DNA of 64,000 nucleotides from Chthoniobacteraceae bacterium (GCA_947479475.1 CANJZW010000005.1:26468-90467), one strand, 5' to 3'. Counted from the stretch's first letter, positions 30,404 to 39,857 are shown. Notes: generated from the sequence alone by a model not told the origin. Made by a program: numbers and translations.

Positions 30404-31207
30404 TTAGCGGATCGGTGAAAAGTCTGTGGCCTTCATGTAGACGGACTTTACTCCCTCCGGTTGGGGGATGGTGAGGGAGCCGTTTGCCTCGCTCTTGGCC
30501 TTGGCTGCGATCCATGCAGGGTCGGCGCGGAAGCTCTCAAATGCCTTGAGGCCGGCTTCTTTGCTGGGATGGGCCAGGATGTAGATCAATTTATTGGCGG
30601 CGCCCGCTTCCGGGTCGGTGGGGGTCCAGTAGGCGACGTGCGACATTCCGTGGCGGGAAAAAAGGCCGACGGTGTGGTCGCGGAAACGGCTGTTGAGGGC
30701 GTCGAGTTTGCCCTCGGCCGTGGTGTAGGTGCGAAGCTCAAATACTCTTTCCGTGGAACCCGTGGCGGGTTTGATCGCAGCGGAGTAATCGGTGGCCTTC
30801 ATGAAGATCACCTCGGGTTTTTTGGCCAGGATTTTTCCAGCGGCTTCGCTGGCTTTGGCGGCGGCCTGCCAGTCCGGATCTTTGCGGAAAGCGTCCCAGG
30901 AGGAGGCGGCGGCTTCGCGGCTTTTATGAGCGATGACGTAGATCAGAGTGGTGTCTGCACCTTCGGTTTTTTCGACGGGGACCCAGTAGCCAACGTTTTC
31001 GATGCCGTGTTTTTTGAATAGGCCGACGGTGTGGTCGCGGAAACGGGAGAGGAGGGCGGGCAGTTTGCCCTCGTTGGTGACGTAGATGCGCATTTCAAAA
31101 ACGCGGGAATCTTCGACGGCGTGGGCGGGGACGCTGAAACACATGGCGGCGGCGAAAGTTGTGGCGAGCCAGCTGCGGCGGTTGATGTGAGGGGCGGAGA
31201 TGTTCAT
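30404..31207 (-). CDS. Exported protein with two NIPSNAP domains
   Basis: A 267-residue protein. The N-terminus has NRRSWLATTFAAAMC followed by VPAHA, a Tat-like signal. Two similar halves follow: VFEMRIYVTNEGKLPALLSR with FRDHTVGLFKKHGIENVGYW, and VFELRTYTTAEGKLDALNSR with FRDHTVGLFSRHGMSHVAYW. These match the NIPSNAP family (a dimeric ferredoxin-like alpha/beta-barrel fold), and the tandem would form an intramolecular dimer. Homologues are common in Planctomycetota and Verrucomicrobiota and often annotated as NIPSNAP proteins of unknown role. The gene is monocistronic with its own terminator. Confidence 0.85.
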   Translation of the reverse strand: MNISAPHINRRSWLATTFAAAMCFSVPAHAVEDSRVFEMRIYVTNEGKLPALLSRFRDHTVGLFKKHGIENVGYWVPVEKTEGADTTLIYVIAHKSREAAASSWDAFRKDPDWQAAAKASEAAGKILAKKPEVIFMKATDYSAAIKPATGSTERVFELRTYTTAEGKLDALNSRFRDHTVGLFSRHGMSHVAYWTPTDPEAGAANKLIYILAHPSKEAGLKAFESFRADPAWIAAKAKSEANGSLTIPQPEGVKSVYMKATDFSPIR

Positions 31208-31294
31208 GGGGTGGGTGTTGTGTGGAGGGAGAGTAAGAAAGTGTGGCGGGGCGCCGTCGCCTGTTTGGAGACGCGCCCCGCAGCGGAGGGTGGG

Positions 31295-31792
31295 CTACTT
31301 GAGTTCCTTATCCCAGGCGGCGATGAGTTTTTTCTCTGACTCAAAAAGGTCGTCTGTGGAGTCGAGGATTTCGATGGAGTCGATGGTGTCGCCCTGCTTG
31401 ACGGCGTTGACGATGTCCTGGCCCTTGGTCACCTCGCCGAAAACGGCGTGTTTGCCGTCCAGGTGGGGAGTGGGGACGTGGGTGATGAAAAACTGGCTTC
31501 CGTTGGTGTTGGGCCCTGAGTTGGCCATCGAAAACATCCCGGGCTTGTCGTGCTTTAGGCTCTTGCGGATTTCGTCGGGAAAGCGGTAGCCGGGTCCGCC
31601 CATGCCTGAACCGGTGGGGTCGCCGCCCTGGATCATGAAGTCTTTGATGACCCGGTGAAAGGTGACGCCATTGTAGAAACCGCGTTTAGCCAGATTCAGG
31701 AAATTGGCTGTGGTGATCGGAACCTCGGAAGCAAAGAGGGTGGCCTCGATAGCTCCGCGGGATGTGTTGAGAACGATACGGATATTTTCCAT
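31295..31792 (-). CDS. Peptidyl-prolyl cis-trans isomerase, cyclophilin type, cytoplasmic
   Basis: 165 residues from ATG 31792 ([20 protein letters not shown]); an upstream ATG at 31810 would only add six residues. Cyclophilin motifs are [20 protein letters not shown] (catalytic Arg of FHR and the substrate-binding FMIQGGD) and [16 protein letters not shown], followed by [11 protein letters not shown]. The enzyme speeds isomerisation of Xaa-Pro bonds during folding. There is no signal peptide, so it acts in the cytoplasm. An exported cyclophilin gene is divergent, with 79 bases between the two starts. Confidence 0.93.
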   Translation of the reverse strand: MENIRIVLNTSRGAIEATLFASEVPITTANFLNLAKRGFYNGVTFHRVIKDFMIQGGDPTGSGMGGPGYRFPDEIRKSLKHDKPGMFSMANSGPNTNGSQFFITHVPTPHLDGKHAVFGEVTKGQDIVNAVKQGDTIDSIEILDSTDDLFESEKKLIAAWDKELK

Positions 31793-31871
31793 CGATGGTA
31801 TTGTAGACAAAAAAAATAGAAGAGGGGAATCATTGCGTGAAACTAGTCACTTTGTAAAATCGCCTTCGCTT

Positions 31872-32513
31872 ATGACAAAACCGTTCTTCCTCACCTTTGC
31901 GGGCTGCCTAATGGGCGTCCTTCTTCCCGTTTCCGCCCAGACGCCTCCCGCGTCCCCCGCGTCGGACCCTGCCGCCGCTCCGGCCCAACCCACGCCGGCC
32001 CCGATGAAGGAAGTGGCCGTGATCAAGACGACCAAGGGTGAAATGACCCTTGAATTCTGGAGTGACGTGGCCCCCAAGACCGTTGAGAACTTCAAAAAAC
32101 TCGCCAAGCAAGGCTTTTACAATGGCACGGCTTTCCACCGCATCATCAAGGGGTTCATGATCCAGGGAGGCGATCCAAACACCAAGGATCCTTCCAAGGA
32201 AGCCAGCTTTGGCACCGGGGACCCTGGCTACAAGATCAAGGCGGAGTTCAACCCTCGCAAACACGAGGCGGGCGTCATCTCGATGGCGCGCAGCATGGAT
32301 CCGGACTCGGCCGGTTCGCAGTTCTTCCTCTGCTTGGACGCGGCCCCCAGTTTGGACAACCAGTACACAGCCTTCGGCAAACTGACCAAGGGAGACGACG
32401 TCCTTCAGAAGATCGGCGACACGCCTGTTTTGAGTAATGGCCGGGAGCGCAGCAAGCCGGCCGAGCGTGTGGGTGTTGAAAGTGTTTCGATCATCAGTGT
32501 GCCCGTCAAGTAA
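31872..32513 (+). CDS. Peptidyl-prolyl cis-trans isomerase, cyclophilin type, exported
   Basis: 213 residues from ATG 31872, which gives a signal peptide (MTKPFFLTFAGCLMGVLLPV, ending SAQ). An Ala/Pro-rich linker (about residues 24-45) leads to the cyclophilin domain with [40 protein letters not shown] and LDNQYTAFGKL. An insertion between GGDP and the GDPGYKIKAEF stretch is usual for this subgroup. It would act in the periplasm. It is divergent from a cytoplasmic cyclophilin, suggesting an old duplication with separate localisation. A possible hairpin with a T-run follows the gene. Confidence 0.92.
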   Translation: MTKPFFLTFAGCLMGVLLPVSAQTPPASPASDPAAAPAQPTPAPMKEVAVIKTTKGEMTLEFWSDVAPKTVENFKKLAKQGFYNGTAFHRIIKGFMIQGGDPNTKDPSKEASFGTGDPGYKIKAEFNPRKHEAGVISMARSMDPDSAGSQFFLCLDAAPSLDNQYTAFGKLTKGDDVLQKIGDTPVLSNGRERSKPAERVGVESVSIISVPVK

Positions 32514-32542
32514 GGCAGGGCGCCGCACAGGTTTTCCGATCG

Positions 32543-32592
32543 AGCGGGGGGGAGGGAGGGTTCGTCTTGAATCTCGCTCTCCCCGCTTTTTT
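32543..32592 (+). terminator. Probable terminator of the exported cyclophilin gene
   Basis: AGCGGGG (32543-32549) pairs with CCCCGCT (32581-32587), and the stem is followed by a run of T (to 32592). The intervening loop is long (about 31 bases) and could fold further. It lies 30 bases after the stop codon, in the expected place. Confidence 0.5.
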
Positions 32593-32682
32593 GGTTGGTT
32601 TGCGTAAGTTTTCCCCAGTGCGTTTCTAAAATGTCACATTTTTCCCCACGCTTGCGCACACTCGCGTGGGCATAGTTTTTCC

Positions 32683-33582
32683 ATGTCCCAACCCAAATCC
32701 GTAAAAATCGGCCTCATCCAGACGCGCTGCGGCGCGGATGTGCAGGCGAATATCCAGAAGGCAGTCGAGCGCACGCGCCAGGCTGCAGCCCAGGGGGCGC
32801 AGATCATTTGTCTGCAGGAGTTGTTCACCTCTGTGTATTTCTGCCAGATCGAGGACCATAAATATTTCGCTCTGGCCGAGGAGATTCCGGGGCCGTCGAC
32901 GGAGCTCTTCACCGCACTGGCCAAGGAACTGGGCGTCGTCATCATCGCCTCCCTTTTTGAAAAACGCGCCGCTGGCCTCTATCATAACACCGCCATCATC
33001 ATCGATGCCGATGGACGCTATCTGGGCAAGTACCGGAAAATGCACATCCCGGACGACCCGCTTTTTTACGAGAAGTTTTATTTCACCCCGGGCGACCTCG
33101 GCTTCAAGGCGTGGGACACCCGGTTTGGTCGGATTGGAGTGTGTGTGTGCTGGGACCAATGGTACCCCGAAGCCGCCCGCCTGACCGCTTTGCATGGCGC
33201 TCAGATCCTTTTTTACCCCACCGCCATTGGCTGGCACCCCTCCGAAAAAGCCCAGTACGGCGAGCGTCAGCACAGCGCCTGGGAAACAGTCCAGCGTGGC
33301 CACGCGATAGCCAACGGTTGTTACGTGGCGGCACCCAACCGCGTCGGGCACGAGGCGCCTGACGGTGGGGACGGCATCCAGTTCTGGGGGCAGAGTTTTG
33401 TGGCGGACGCCTCCGGGCAGATCCTCAAACGGGCTTCAGCCGAGGAGGAGGAAATCATGGTTGTGGAATTAGATCTGGAAGCACTGGACACACAGCGCAC
33501 CCACTGGCCTTTCCTAAGGGACCGGCGGATCGATGCTTACCAGGGACTCGAGCAGCGCTACTTGGGAGACCGCCATGTTTGA
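32683..33582 (+). CDS. aguB: N-carbamoylputrescine amidohydrolase
   Basis: A 299-residue nitrilase-superfamily enzyme. The Glu-Lys-Cys triad is seen in ICLQELF (Glu), KYRKMHIPDDP (Lys) and GVCVCWDQWYPEAAR (Cys), and the CWDQWYPE motif is typical of N-carbamoylputrescine amidase. It converts N-carbamoylputrescine to putrescine, ammonia and CO2 in the cytoplasm. Its 3' end overlaps the agmatine deiminase gene by 8 bases, and together they give the agmatine-to-putrescine route. Function is assigned with good confidence from motif plus neighbour. Confidence 0.92.
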   Translation: MSQPKSVKIGLIQTRCGADVQANIQKAVERTRQAAAQGAQIICLQELFTSVYFCQIEDHKYFALAEEIPGPSTELFTALAKELGVVIIASLFEKRAAGLYHNTAIIIDADGRYLGKYRKMHIPDDPLFYEKFYFTPGDLGFKAWDTRFGRIGVCVCWDQWYPEAARLTALHGAQILFYPTAIGWHPSEKAQYGERQHSAWETVQRGHAIANGCYVAAPNRVGHEAPDGGDGIQFWGQSFVADASGQILKRASAEEEEIMVVELDLEALDTQRTHWPFLRDRRIDAYQGLEQRYLGDRHV

Positions 33583-34636
33583 AAAACGCAGCGCCAGCGC
33601 GCCCACCCCGGCCTCCCTCGGTTATCACATGCCCGCCGAATGGGAACCGCACGCTGCGACGTGGCTCTCCTGGCCCCGGCCCGATGGAATCTCCTTTCCT
33701 GAGGCTTACGACAAGGTGATGCCCGCCTTTGCGAAGATGGTCGACGCCCTTGCAGACTCAGAGCCCGTTTGCATCAACGTCTGGGATGCCGCCCACGAGG
33801 CGGACGTTCGGCGGCAATTGAACCGTCACGGCGCGCGGGATTCCCACGTCCGTTTTTACCGGCACCCCTCCTACGAGCCCTGGTGCCGCGACCATGGCCC
33901 AATTTTCCTCAAACGTTCGGGGACTCCCGAACCGGTAGTTGTCGACTGGGATTACAATGCGTGGGGTGGGAAGTATCCGCCGCACGACCTCGATGACGCG
34001 GTGCCTACGCAGATCGCAGAACTGCTTGGAGTTCCCGTTTACGCGCCGGGGATGATTTTGGAGGGCGGCTCCATAGAAGTAAACGGGGCGGGCACGCTGC
34101 TCACCACCCGCAACTGCCTGCTCAACCCCAACCGGAACCCGCATCTAAACCAGGCTGAGATTGAGCGGAAGATGCGGGATTATCTCGGGGTGAGCCACTT
34201 CCTATGGCTGGGTGACGGCATCGAGGGGGATGATACGGACGGTCACATCGACGATTTGACCCGGTTTGTGAGCCGGACTGCGGTCGTCACCGTGGTCGAA
34301 CCCAATCTTGAGGACCCCAACCATCTGCCCTTGAGCGAGAACCTGCACGCCCTCTCCGGCATGCGCGTGGAGGACGGTTCCCGTCTGGAGGTGCTCCATC
34401 TTCCCATGCCCGCGCGGATCGACAGAGAAGGGCTCCGCCTCCCTGCGAGTTATGCCAACTTCTACATCGCCAACACGGCCGTGCTGCTTCCCGTGTTTAA
34501 CGATCTGATGGACGCAAAGGCTGTCGCTGTTTTGGAGCCTCTTTTTCCCGGGCGCAAGATCGTGCCCATCGACTGCACCGAGTTGATCTGGGGGTTGGGG
34601 GCCTTTCACTGCCTGACTCAGCAGCAGCCTGCCTGA
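33575..34636 (+). CDS. aguA: Agmatine deiminase
   Basis: 353 residues from ATG 33575, which overlaps the aguB stop by 8 bases; translational coupling is likely. Family features are YHMPAEWEPHAATWLSWPRP at the N-terminus, WCRDHGPIFLKR, WDYNAWGGKYPPHDLDD, LEGGSIEVNGAGTLLTT, DGHIDDLTRFV and the C-terminal GLGAFHCLTQQ containing the catalytic Cys. It converts agmatine to N-carbamoylputrescine. Together with AguB it makes putrescine from agmatine; no arginine decarboxylase gene is seen in this window. Confidence 0.94.
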   Translation: MFEKRSASAPTPASLGYHMPAEWEPHAATWLSWPRPDGISFPEAYDKVMPAFAKMVDALADSEPVCINVWDAAHEADVRRQLNRHGARDSHVRFYRHPSYEPWCRDHGPIFLKRSGTPEPVVVDWDYNAWGGKYPPHDLDDAVPTQIAELLGVPVYAPGMILEGGSIEVNGAGTLLTTRNCLLNPNRNPHLNQAEIERKMRDYLGVSHFLWLGDGIEGDDTDGHIDDLTRFVSRTAVVTVVEPNLEDPNHLPLSENLHALSGMRVEDGSRLEVLHLPMPARIDREGLRLPASYANFYIANTAVLLPVFNDLMDAKAVAVLEPLFPGRKIVPIDCTELIWGLGAFHCLTQQQPA

Positions 34637-34655
34637 GTCGGGCCGGACTCCACCC

Positions 34656-34961
34656 ATGGCCTCGCTTTTTGAAAACATCGGTCGCCGGCCGCTTTGCAAC
34701 TTGCTCCCTGAAAGGGCGTTCTGTATTCGTGGATTTGTGCTTCCGATTTGCGCTCGCTGCACTGGCTTGCTTCTTGGGGCGCTTGCGGGTGGCGCGGTGC
34801 GGGGTGCGGGGGTGGTCGGCGGAGTGGCGCCAGTACTGAGGGCGGCGCTGGTCGCGCCCGTTTTGGCAGACTGGCTGGTTCAGTGGGTTCTGGGCCGCGA
34901 AAGCACAAACTTTAGGCGCCTAATTACAGGTTTTCTGTGTGGATTAGCTTTTTGCGTTTGA
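34656..34961 (+). CDS. DUF2085 family small membrane protein
   Basis: A 101-residue protein with two to three hydrophobic stretches. DUF2085 features are the PICARCTGLLLGALAGG motif (C-x2-CTG) and the late RESTNFRRLITGFLCGLAF segment, with CN near the N-terminus replacing the more usual CH. The family's function is unknown. It starts 19 bases after aguA on the same strand and may be carried on its message. The family call rests on the C-x2-CTG and ESTNxxR motifs. Confidence 0.75.
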   Translation: MASLFENIGRRPLCNLLPERAFCIRGFVLPICARCTGLLLGALAGGAVRGAGVVGGVAPVLRAALVAPVLADWLVQWVLGRESTNFRRLITGFLCGLAFCV

Positions 34962-35000
34962 CCAGATGGCTTAACTAACGCAACCTCCGCCCCCTTTCGC

Positions 35001-35480
35001 ATGCGTCATACCCTTTCGGTTCTGGTAGAAAACAAGTTCGGAGTGCTCACCCGCATTGCCGGAATGTTCAGCGGTCGTGGCTTCAACATCGACACTCTCA
35101 ATGTTGGCCCAACGCTGGACCCGGCAACGTCCCGGATGACGATCGTCGTCCGTGGCGACGACACTGTTTTAGAACAAGTCACAAAGCAACTTCGCAAACT
35201 CGTGGATGTCATCGAGTTGCAGGAATTTAGCGGGGACGAGAGCGTCGACCGCGAGCTCGTTCTGATGCGCGTCAACGTTCGGCCCGAAACCCGGGGTGAA
35301 TTGATGCAAATCTGCGATATTTTCCGGGCGAAGATCATCGACGTACAGCGCCACAATATTTCCATCGAAGTCACCGGTGACGACAGCAAGATCAGCAAGT
35401 TCATCTTCCTGATGGAGCCATTCGGCATCAGCGACCTGACCCGCACCGGCAAGATCGCCCTTGCCCGTAGGGCAGATTAG
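35001..35480 (+). CDS. ilvN: Acetolactate synthase small (regulatory) subunit
   Basis: A 159-residue protein, the normal length. The N-terminal ACT domain reads [20 protein letters not shown] and [16 protein letters not shown], followed by the second ACT-like half ([20 protein letters not shown]). It regulates acetolactate synthase, conferring valine feedback inhibition, in branched-chain amino acid synthesis. The ketol-acid reductoisomerase gene follows after 41 bases. The large subunit is not in this window. Confidence 0.95.
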   Translation: MRHTLSVLVENKFGVLTRIAGMFSGRGFNIDTLNVGPTLDPATSRMTIVVRGDDTVLEQVTKQLRKLVDVIELQEFSGDESVDRELVLMRVNVRPETRGELMQICDIFRAKIIDVQRHNISIEVTGDDSKISKFIFLMEPFGISDLTRTGKIALARRAD

Positions 35481-35521
35481 TCTGCGTTTCATTTCCAATC
35501 CACCTCCACCCAACTCATTCT

Positions 35522-36553
35522 ATGGCTGTAAAAATCTACTCTGACAAGGACGCCGATCTCGGCATTTTCAAAGGCAAGACGGTCGCCGTTCTCGGTTTCG
35601 GCTCCCAGGGCCACGCCCACGCGCTCAACCTCAAGGAATCCGGAGTCCACGTCATCATTGGTCTCTATCCCACCAGCAAGTCCCGCAAGACCGCTCAGGA
35701 TCGCGGCTTTGAAGTGGTCGACACCGCTGAGGCTGTGCGCCGTGCGGACGTGATCTTCGTTGCGATTCCCGACACCAAGCAACCTGCCGCATTCAAGAAG
35801 GACATTGAACCCAACCTCAAGAAGGGCAAGACGCTCCTCTTCAGCCACGGCTTCTCCGTGCACTACAAGACGATCGTTCCGCCAGAAAACGTGGACGTGA
35901 TCCTCGTCGCGCCCAAGGGCCCGGGCCACATCGTCCGCCGCCAGTACACGGAAGGTAAAGGCGTTCCGACGCTCATCGCGGTGCACCAGAACCCCAGCAA
36001 GAAGGCGAAGAAGATCGCGCTCGCATGGGCCAAGGGCATCGGCGGCACCCGCGCGGGTGTGCTCGAAACCTCCTTCAAGGAAGAAACCGAAACCGATCTC
36101 TTCGGCGAGCAGGCTGTCCTTTGTGGCGGCACCTCCGCCCTGGTGATGGCAGGCTTCGAAACCCTGGTGGAAGCTGGGTATTCGCCTGAAATGGCCTATT
36201 TTGAGTGCCTTCACGAGTTGAAGCTCATCGTCGACTTGATGAACGAAGCCGGGATCGCAGGAATGCGTTTCTCCATCTCCGAAACCGCCAAGTGGGGCGA
36301 CGTGACGATCGGACCGAAGATCGTCGACGCAGGCACCAAGAAGCGCATGAAGGCCGTGCTCAAGGACATCCAGTCCGGCAAGTTCGCCAAGGGCTGGGTC
36401 AAGGAATACGAAGGCGGCTACAAACAGTACAAGGCACTGCTCGCCGCTGGGGAAAAACACCCCATCGAGAAGACCGGTGACAAGCTCCGCAGCCTGATGC
36501 CTTGGATCGCCAAGCGTAACCTCAAGGGGACGCAGGCTTCCTACTCTGCGTAA
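35522..36553 (+). CDS. ilvC: Ketol-acid reductoisomerase (class I)
   Basis: A 343-residue enzyme of class I length. The NADP(H)-binding motif is [17 protein letters not shown], with a [10 protein letters not shown] loop whose Arg/Ser/Lys residues fit NADPH preference. Knotted-domain metal and substrate motifs are [31 protein letters not shown] and [16 protein letters not shown]. It converts acetolactate to dihydroxyisovalerate using Mg2+. It follows ilvN after 41 bases, and a strong terminator follows its stop by 22 bases. Codon use looks normal for a highly expressed gene. Confidence 0.97.
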   Translation: MAVKIYSDKDADLGIFKGKTVAVLGFGSQGHAHALNLKESGVHVIIGLYPTSKSRKTAQDRGFEVVDTAEAVRRADVIFVAIPDTKQPAAFKKDIEPNLKKGKTLLFSHGFSVHYKTIVPPENVDVILVAPKGPGHIVRRQYTEGKGVPTLIAVHQNPSKKAKKIALAWAKGIGGTRAGVLETSFKEETETDLFGEQAVLCGGTSALVMAGFETLVEAGYSPEMAYFECLHELKLIVDLMNEAGIAGMRFSISETAKWGDVTIGPKIVDAGTKKRMKAVLKDIQSGKFAKGWVKEYEGGYKQYKALLAAGEKHPIEKTGDKLRSLMPWIAKRNLKGTQASYSA

Positions 36554-36575
36554 ACGCTTAATCGCTTAACCATCA

Positions 36576-36616
36576 AAAAGGCTGCGGGTCCTCACGGGCT
36601 CGCAGCCTTTTGTTTT
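36576..36616 (+). terminator. Rho-independent terminator of ilvNC
   Basis: AAAAGGCTGCG (36576-36586) pairs with CGCAGCCTTTT (36601-36611), with a 14-base loop and a GTTTT tail. It lies 22 bases after the ilvC stop codon. Confidence 0.88.
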
Positions 36617-36720
36617 GGTGCGCCCGCCAGGGTGCGCCGGTTTGCGCCCCGTGAGAATCCCGGTCCCACGGAGTAGGAACCCAGTTTTGGGAAACGTTCC
36701 CCTTGGACGGTTCCAGAAAA

Positions 36721-36758
36721 AGAGGGTGGTCGCTTTTGCAAGCGCCACCCTTTTTTTC
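36721..36758. terminator. Bidirectional terminator hairpin
   Basis: AGGGTGG-T-CGCTT pairs with AAGCGCCACCCT around TTGC (stem about 36723-36751), followed by a run of T on the plus strand (to 36757). On the minus strand a T-run from the AAAAAG stretch (36716-36721) follows the stem. It would end the minus-strand CC-x2-C protein gene, whose stop is 55 bases away. Confidence 0.75.
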
Positions 36759-36812
36759 AGAGTGCGTCCGCGTGCCGGTGCTGGCGGGCGGAGCGCGAAA
36801 GGCCGTTTCTGC

Positions 36813-37301
36813 TTACTTGATTTCGCCGCTGAAGCCGTTTTTGTTCAGAGCGGCAGCCAGGGCCTTGGTGTTAAAGTCGCCTTCCACCTTGAAGGAGGTC
36901 GCACCTTTGGTGGCGGTGTGACCGGTCACGCCCGACACGGAAGTGACCGCAGTTTCCACGGCGGTGACGCATTTTCCGCAGCAAAGGTGCACGCCGTTGA
37001 CGGTGGCAGACTTCACCTTGGCGTCGGCCACGGCCGGTGCCACGGCGCCTTCGCCAAAGTATCCCCCGCTTACCAGGGACGCGACGGCGAGTTTGGCGGT
37101 CGCCTCGTCCTTGGCTGTGACGGTGACCTTGTTCTTTTCAACCAGAGCGGTGGCGCCGGAAACCTTATTGACGGCTTCGTTGATGCCGGTATCGCACTTT
37201 TTGCAACAGTTGTGCACGCCGTTGAGAACGACGGAGGAATCGCCAAAAGCAGCGAGGCTCAGGGCGAGAGAGAGGGCGGAGATAAGGGCTGGAGTTTTCA
37301 T
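36813..37301 (-). CDS. Exported protein with two CC-x2-C heavy-metal-associated-like domains
   Basis: A 162-residue protein with a signal peptide (about 1-20, ending AAFG). Two domains follow, each starting NGVHxCCxKC: H30, C32, C33, C36 and H105, C107, C108, C111. Each is followed by an HMA-like beta-alpha-beta pattern, including AVNKVSGATALVEKNKVTVTA and AVTSVSGVTGHTATKGATSFKV. The extra Cys relative to the usual C-x2-C of HMA domains is notable. A periplasmic metal-binding or chaperone role is a reasonable inference, copper or another soft metal being likely. Such proteins occur in Planctomycetota and Verrucomicrobiota. It is monocistronic with a terminator. Confidence 0.75.
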   Translation of the reverse strand: MKTPALISALSLALSLAAFGDSSVVLNGVHNCCKKCDTGINEAVNKVSGATALVEKNKVTVTAKDEATAKLAVASLVSGGYFGEGAVAPAVADAKVKSATVNGVHLCCGKCVTAVETAVTSVSGVTGHTATKGATSFKVEGDFNTKALAAALNKNGFSGEIK

Positions 37302-37492
37302 AGGTGTAGATTGATAACCCAGCTAGGCCTCAGTTGTTTGCTAAATAAAAGCATATGTTTGCCAGTTCCCGGGTAAGGGGATTTCTGGCGCGAATGTCCG
37401 AAAGGTTTAAATGCGCCTTGGAAGGCGTCTTTTTCCCCAATATTGCGCTCTTGAGGTTGCCGAGCGGCCCAGTTCATCGTACGGAGAAGGGT

Positions 37493-39646
37493 ATGGCGCA
37501 CGCGGTTTTTCTCTGGCACATGCACCAACCCTACTACGTGAACCCGACGTCTCGCACCGCGATGATGCCGTGGGTCCGGCTCCACGCGGTGAAGGGTTAT
37601 CTGGACATGATTTCGATTTTAGATGAGTTCCCCGGCATCCGGGTGAATTTCAATATGACCCCCGTGCTGCTCCTGCAAATCCTCGAGCTTGCCGAAAAAA
37701 GGGTTCATGACTTGTGGATGGACTGGGCGCGCAAACCGGCGGCCCAACTGGAGGAGCACGAGCGGTTGGCGATTTTGGAGAATTTTTTCAAAATCCAGTG
37801 GGATAATTTGGTGAAGCCGTATCCCCGCTACTGGGAGTTGCTCAACAAACGTGGGCTTGTCTTTGATGCACAGGAGGCGCGCCGGGAGTTGCGCTACTGG
37901 TCGGTGCAGGAGTTCGTAGACCTCCAAACCTGGTTCAACCTTTCCTGGTGCGGCTATACCGCGGAAAGGCTGTATCCGGAATTGCTCGAGTTAAAAAAGA
38001 AGGGCCGTTACTTCACAGAGGCGGAAAAGAACAGGGTTCTCGACGTTCATCAGGAGATTCTGGGCAAAATCATTCCGCTGTACCGGGAGGCGGAAAAGCG
38101 GGGGCAGATCGAGATCACCACCACGCCCTTTTTTCACCCAATTTTGCCTCTCGTCTACGACAGTGACTTTGCAGAAAGGTGCATGCCCGGCAGGCAGTTT
38201 CCCAGCCGCTTCCACTGGCCCGAGGACGCTCTTGCCCACCTCAAAATGGCGGTTCAACAACACGCCGAACTCTTCGGCAAGCCTCCCCGCGGCCTCTGGC
38301 CCAGCGAAGGCTCCATCGCCCCGGAACTCGTGCCACTCATGCAGGAGGCGGGCATTCGTTACTTTTGTTCTGACGAAGAAAACCTCTTTCGCTCCCTGGA
38401 AAAAGACCCGGCCTTCAAGGCCGCCGGGGTGGATCACTTGGAGCTGTTTCAGGGCTGGCAGGTCGAGTTCGGGGGCGCGTCGGTCCAGGCCGTTTTTCGC
38501 GAGAAACCGCTCTCGGATTTTATTGGTTTTATGGCGGCAAAAAACCGGCCCGAGGAGGCGGCCGGGCACCTGTTGCACCACCTGTGCCACATTGCAAAGG
38601 CGTTGCCCAAACAGAAGGGGGTGATCCCTCTCATTTTGGATGGAGAGAATGCCTGGGAAACCTTTCCAGATGGGGGGCAGGGTTTTCTGCGCGCGCTGTA
38701 CGCTGGTGTTTTGAAGGAGCCCACGCTGGAAACTTCGACTATTGAGGCGTATCTGGCTTTGGAACCGCCCGCAAAAACGGTCCATATGCTTCATACCGGC
38801 TCGTGGATCTCGAGTAATTTTGATATTTGGATTGGCGAGGATGAGGAAAACCGGGCGTGGGATCTGTTGGGGGAAACTCGGGGGTTTCTACAGAAACAAA
38901 TCGACGAGGGAGGCCTCACGGCCCAGCAGCGGGAGGCGGCCTTGCTCGAGATTTATGCCGCGGAGGGAAGCGACTGGTTCTGGTGGTACGGGCCAGATTT
39001 TTCGACCGAAAATGACGCCCTGTTCGATGAACTGTTCCGCCAACACCTCAAAAATGTCTACACGATCTGCGGCAAGCTGCCTCCCTCGCGCCTGGAGGAG
39101 CCGATCACGGCGATGCGTGTGGCGCCTCTGTACAGTAAACCCGAGCGCCCAGTCACACGCGAGCTGACCGGCCGGCGCTCCTCGTATTTTGACTGGATGG
39201 GGGCGGGCTGTTACATCGCGGGTAGCGAGCAGGGAGCGATGTACCGTTCGGGACGCATTTTAAAGAGGTTCTTTTTCGGAAATGATATCGAGTTTCTCTA
39301 CCTGCGTTTGGACCCCGTCCGGTGGGAAAATACTTTGGTGCGGATTGAATTCCACGGGAGAACTCCGGGCGTGATCGAGCTTTCCCATCTTGAGAAGGGT
39401 GGCCCGGGAACTTTTGTGTGGATCTCCACGGAAGGAAAACGCTCGCAACACGAGGGGCTGGTTTCTCGCGACGTGGTAGAGTTGGAGATCCCGCTGCCGC
39501 TCATCGGACTCAACGGAGACGCGGCGGTGCGTTTTCAGGTGAAGGTGTTTGAGGGCGGCCTGGAGCGGGAGTGTTATCCGGAGCGTGTACCCATTGAATT
39601 CAACCTCACGCGCGGGGAATACGCGCTTGAGCATTGGATGGTTTGA
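37493..39646 (+). CDS. Glycoside hydrolase family 57 enzyme (alpha-glucan active)
   Basis: 717 residues from ATG 37493, supported by GGAGAAGG six bases upstream and by the family's usual N-terminus AVFLWHMHQPYYV (His9, His11); an in-frame ATG at 37355 would add 46 unlikely residues. Catalytic features are ITTTPFFHPILPL, GLWPSEGSIAPE (nucleophile candidate Glu272) and PLILDGENAWE (acid/base candidate Asp383). The barrel is followed by a helical domain and a C-terminal beta-rich region (about 560-717). GH57 enzymes act on alpha-glucans such as glycogen or starch as amylases, branching enzymes or glucanotransferases; the exact type cannot be decided. No signal peptide is seen, so it acts in the cytoplasm. 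Confidence 0.9.
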   Translation: MAHAVFLWHMHQPYYVNPTSRTAMMPWVRLHAVKGYLDMISILDEFPGIRVNFNMTPVLLLQILELAEKRVHDLWMDWARKPAAQLEEHERLAILENFFKIQWDNLVKPYPRYWELLNKRGLVFDAQEARRELRYWSVQEFVDLQTWFNLSWCGYTAERLYPELLELKKKGRYFTEAEKNRVLDVHQEILGKIIPLYREAEKRGQIEITTTPFFHPILPLVYDSDFAERCMPGRQFPSRFHWPEDALAHLKMAVQQHAELFGKPPRGLWPSEGSIAPELVPLMQEAGIRYFCSDEENLFRSLEKDPAFKAAGVDHLELFQGWQVEFGGASVQAVFREKPLSDFIGFMAAKNRPEEAAGHLLHHLCHIAKALPKQKGVIPLILDGENAWETFPDGGQGFLRALYAGVLKEPTLETSTIEAYLALEPPAKTVHMLHTGSWISSNFDIWIGEDEENRAWDLLGETRGFLQKQIDEGGLTAQQREAALLEIYAAEGSDWFWWYGPDFSTENDALFDELFRQHLKNVYTICGKLPPSRLEEPITAMRVAPLYSKPERPVTRELTGRRSSYFDWMGAGCYIAGSEQGAMYRSGRILKRFFFGNDIEFLYLRLDPVRWENTLVRIEFHGRTPGVIELSHLEKGGPGTFVWISTEGKRSQHEGLVSRDVVELEIPLPLIGLNGDAAVRFQVKVFEGGLERECYPERVPIEFNLTRGEYALEHWMV

Positions 39647-39857
39647 GTGGGCAGGGTGCAGGGGTGGCCTCCGAGCGCTGTGCTCGGGCAGGGGCAGGGA
39701 CTGCTCTAGGGAACCGGTCCCGGGGGCGTCCGGTTGAAGGGCTGCGCCGCCTTTTTGCGTCGCGGATTCCTCTGATCGGAGTTTCTGGGATTGCCGCCGG
39801 CCCCCCTTATCCCCTTAGATAAGCCGCCCCCAGCTTATTAGCTGTTGATTTTGCCTA

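Noticed and set aside
37355..37492. Upstream extension of the GH57 protein
   Set aside because: The extra 46 residues are not family-like, while ATG 37493 has a good ribosome site and the conserved N-terminus.
39671..39687. Small hairpin CCGAGC-N5-GCTCGG after the GH57 gene
   Set aside because: Only six base pairs and no T-run, so it cannot be supported as a terminator.
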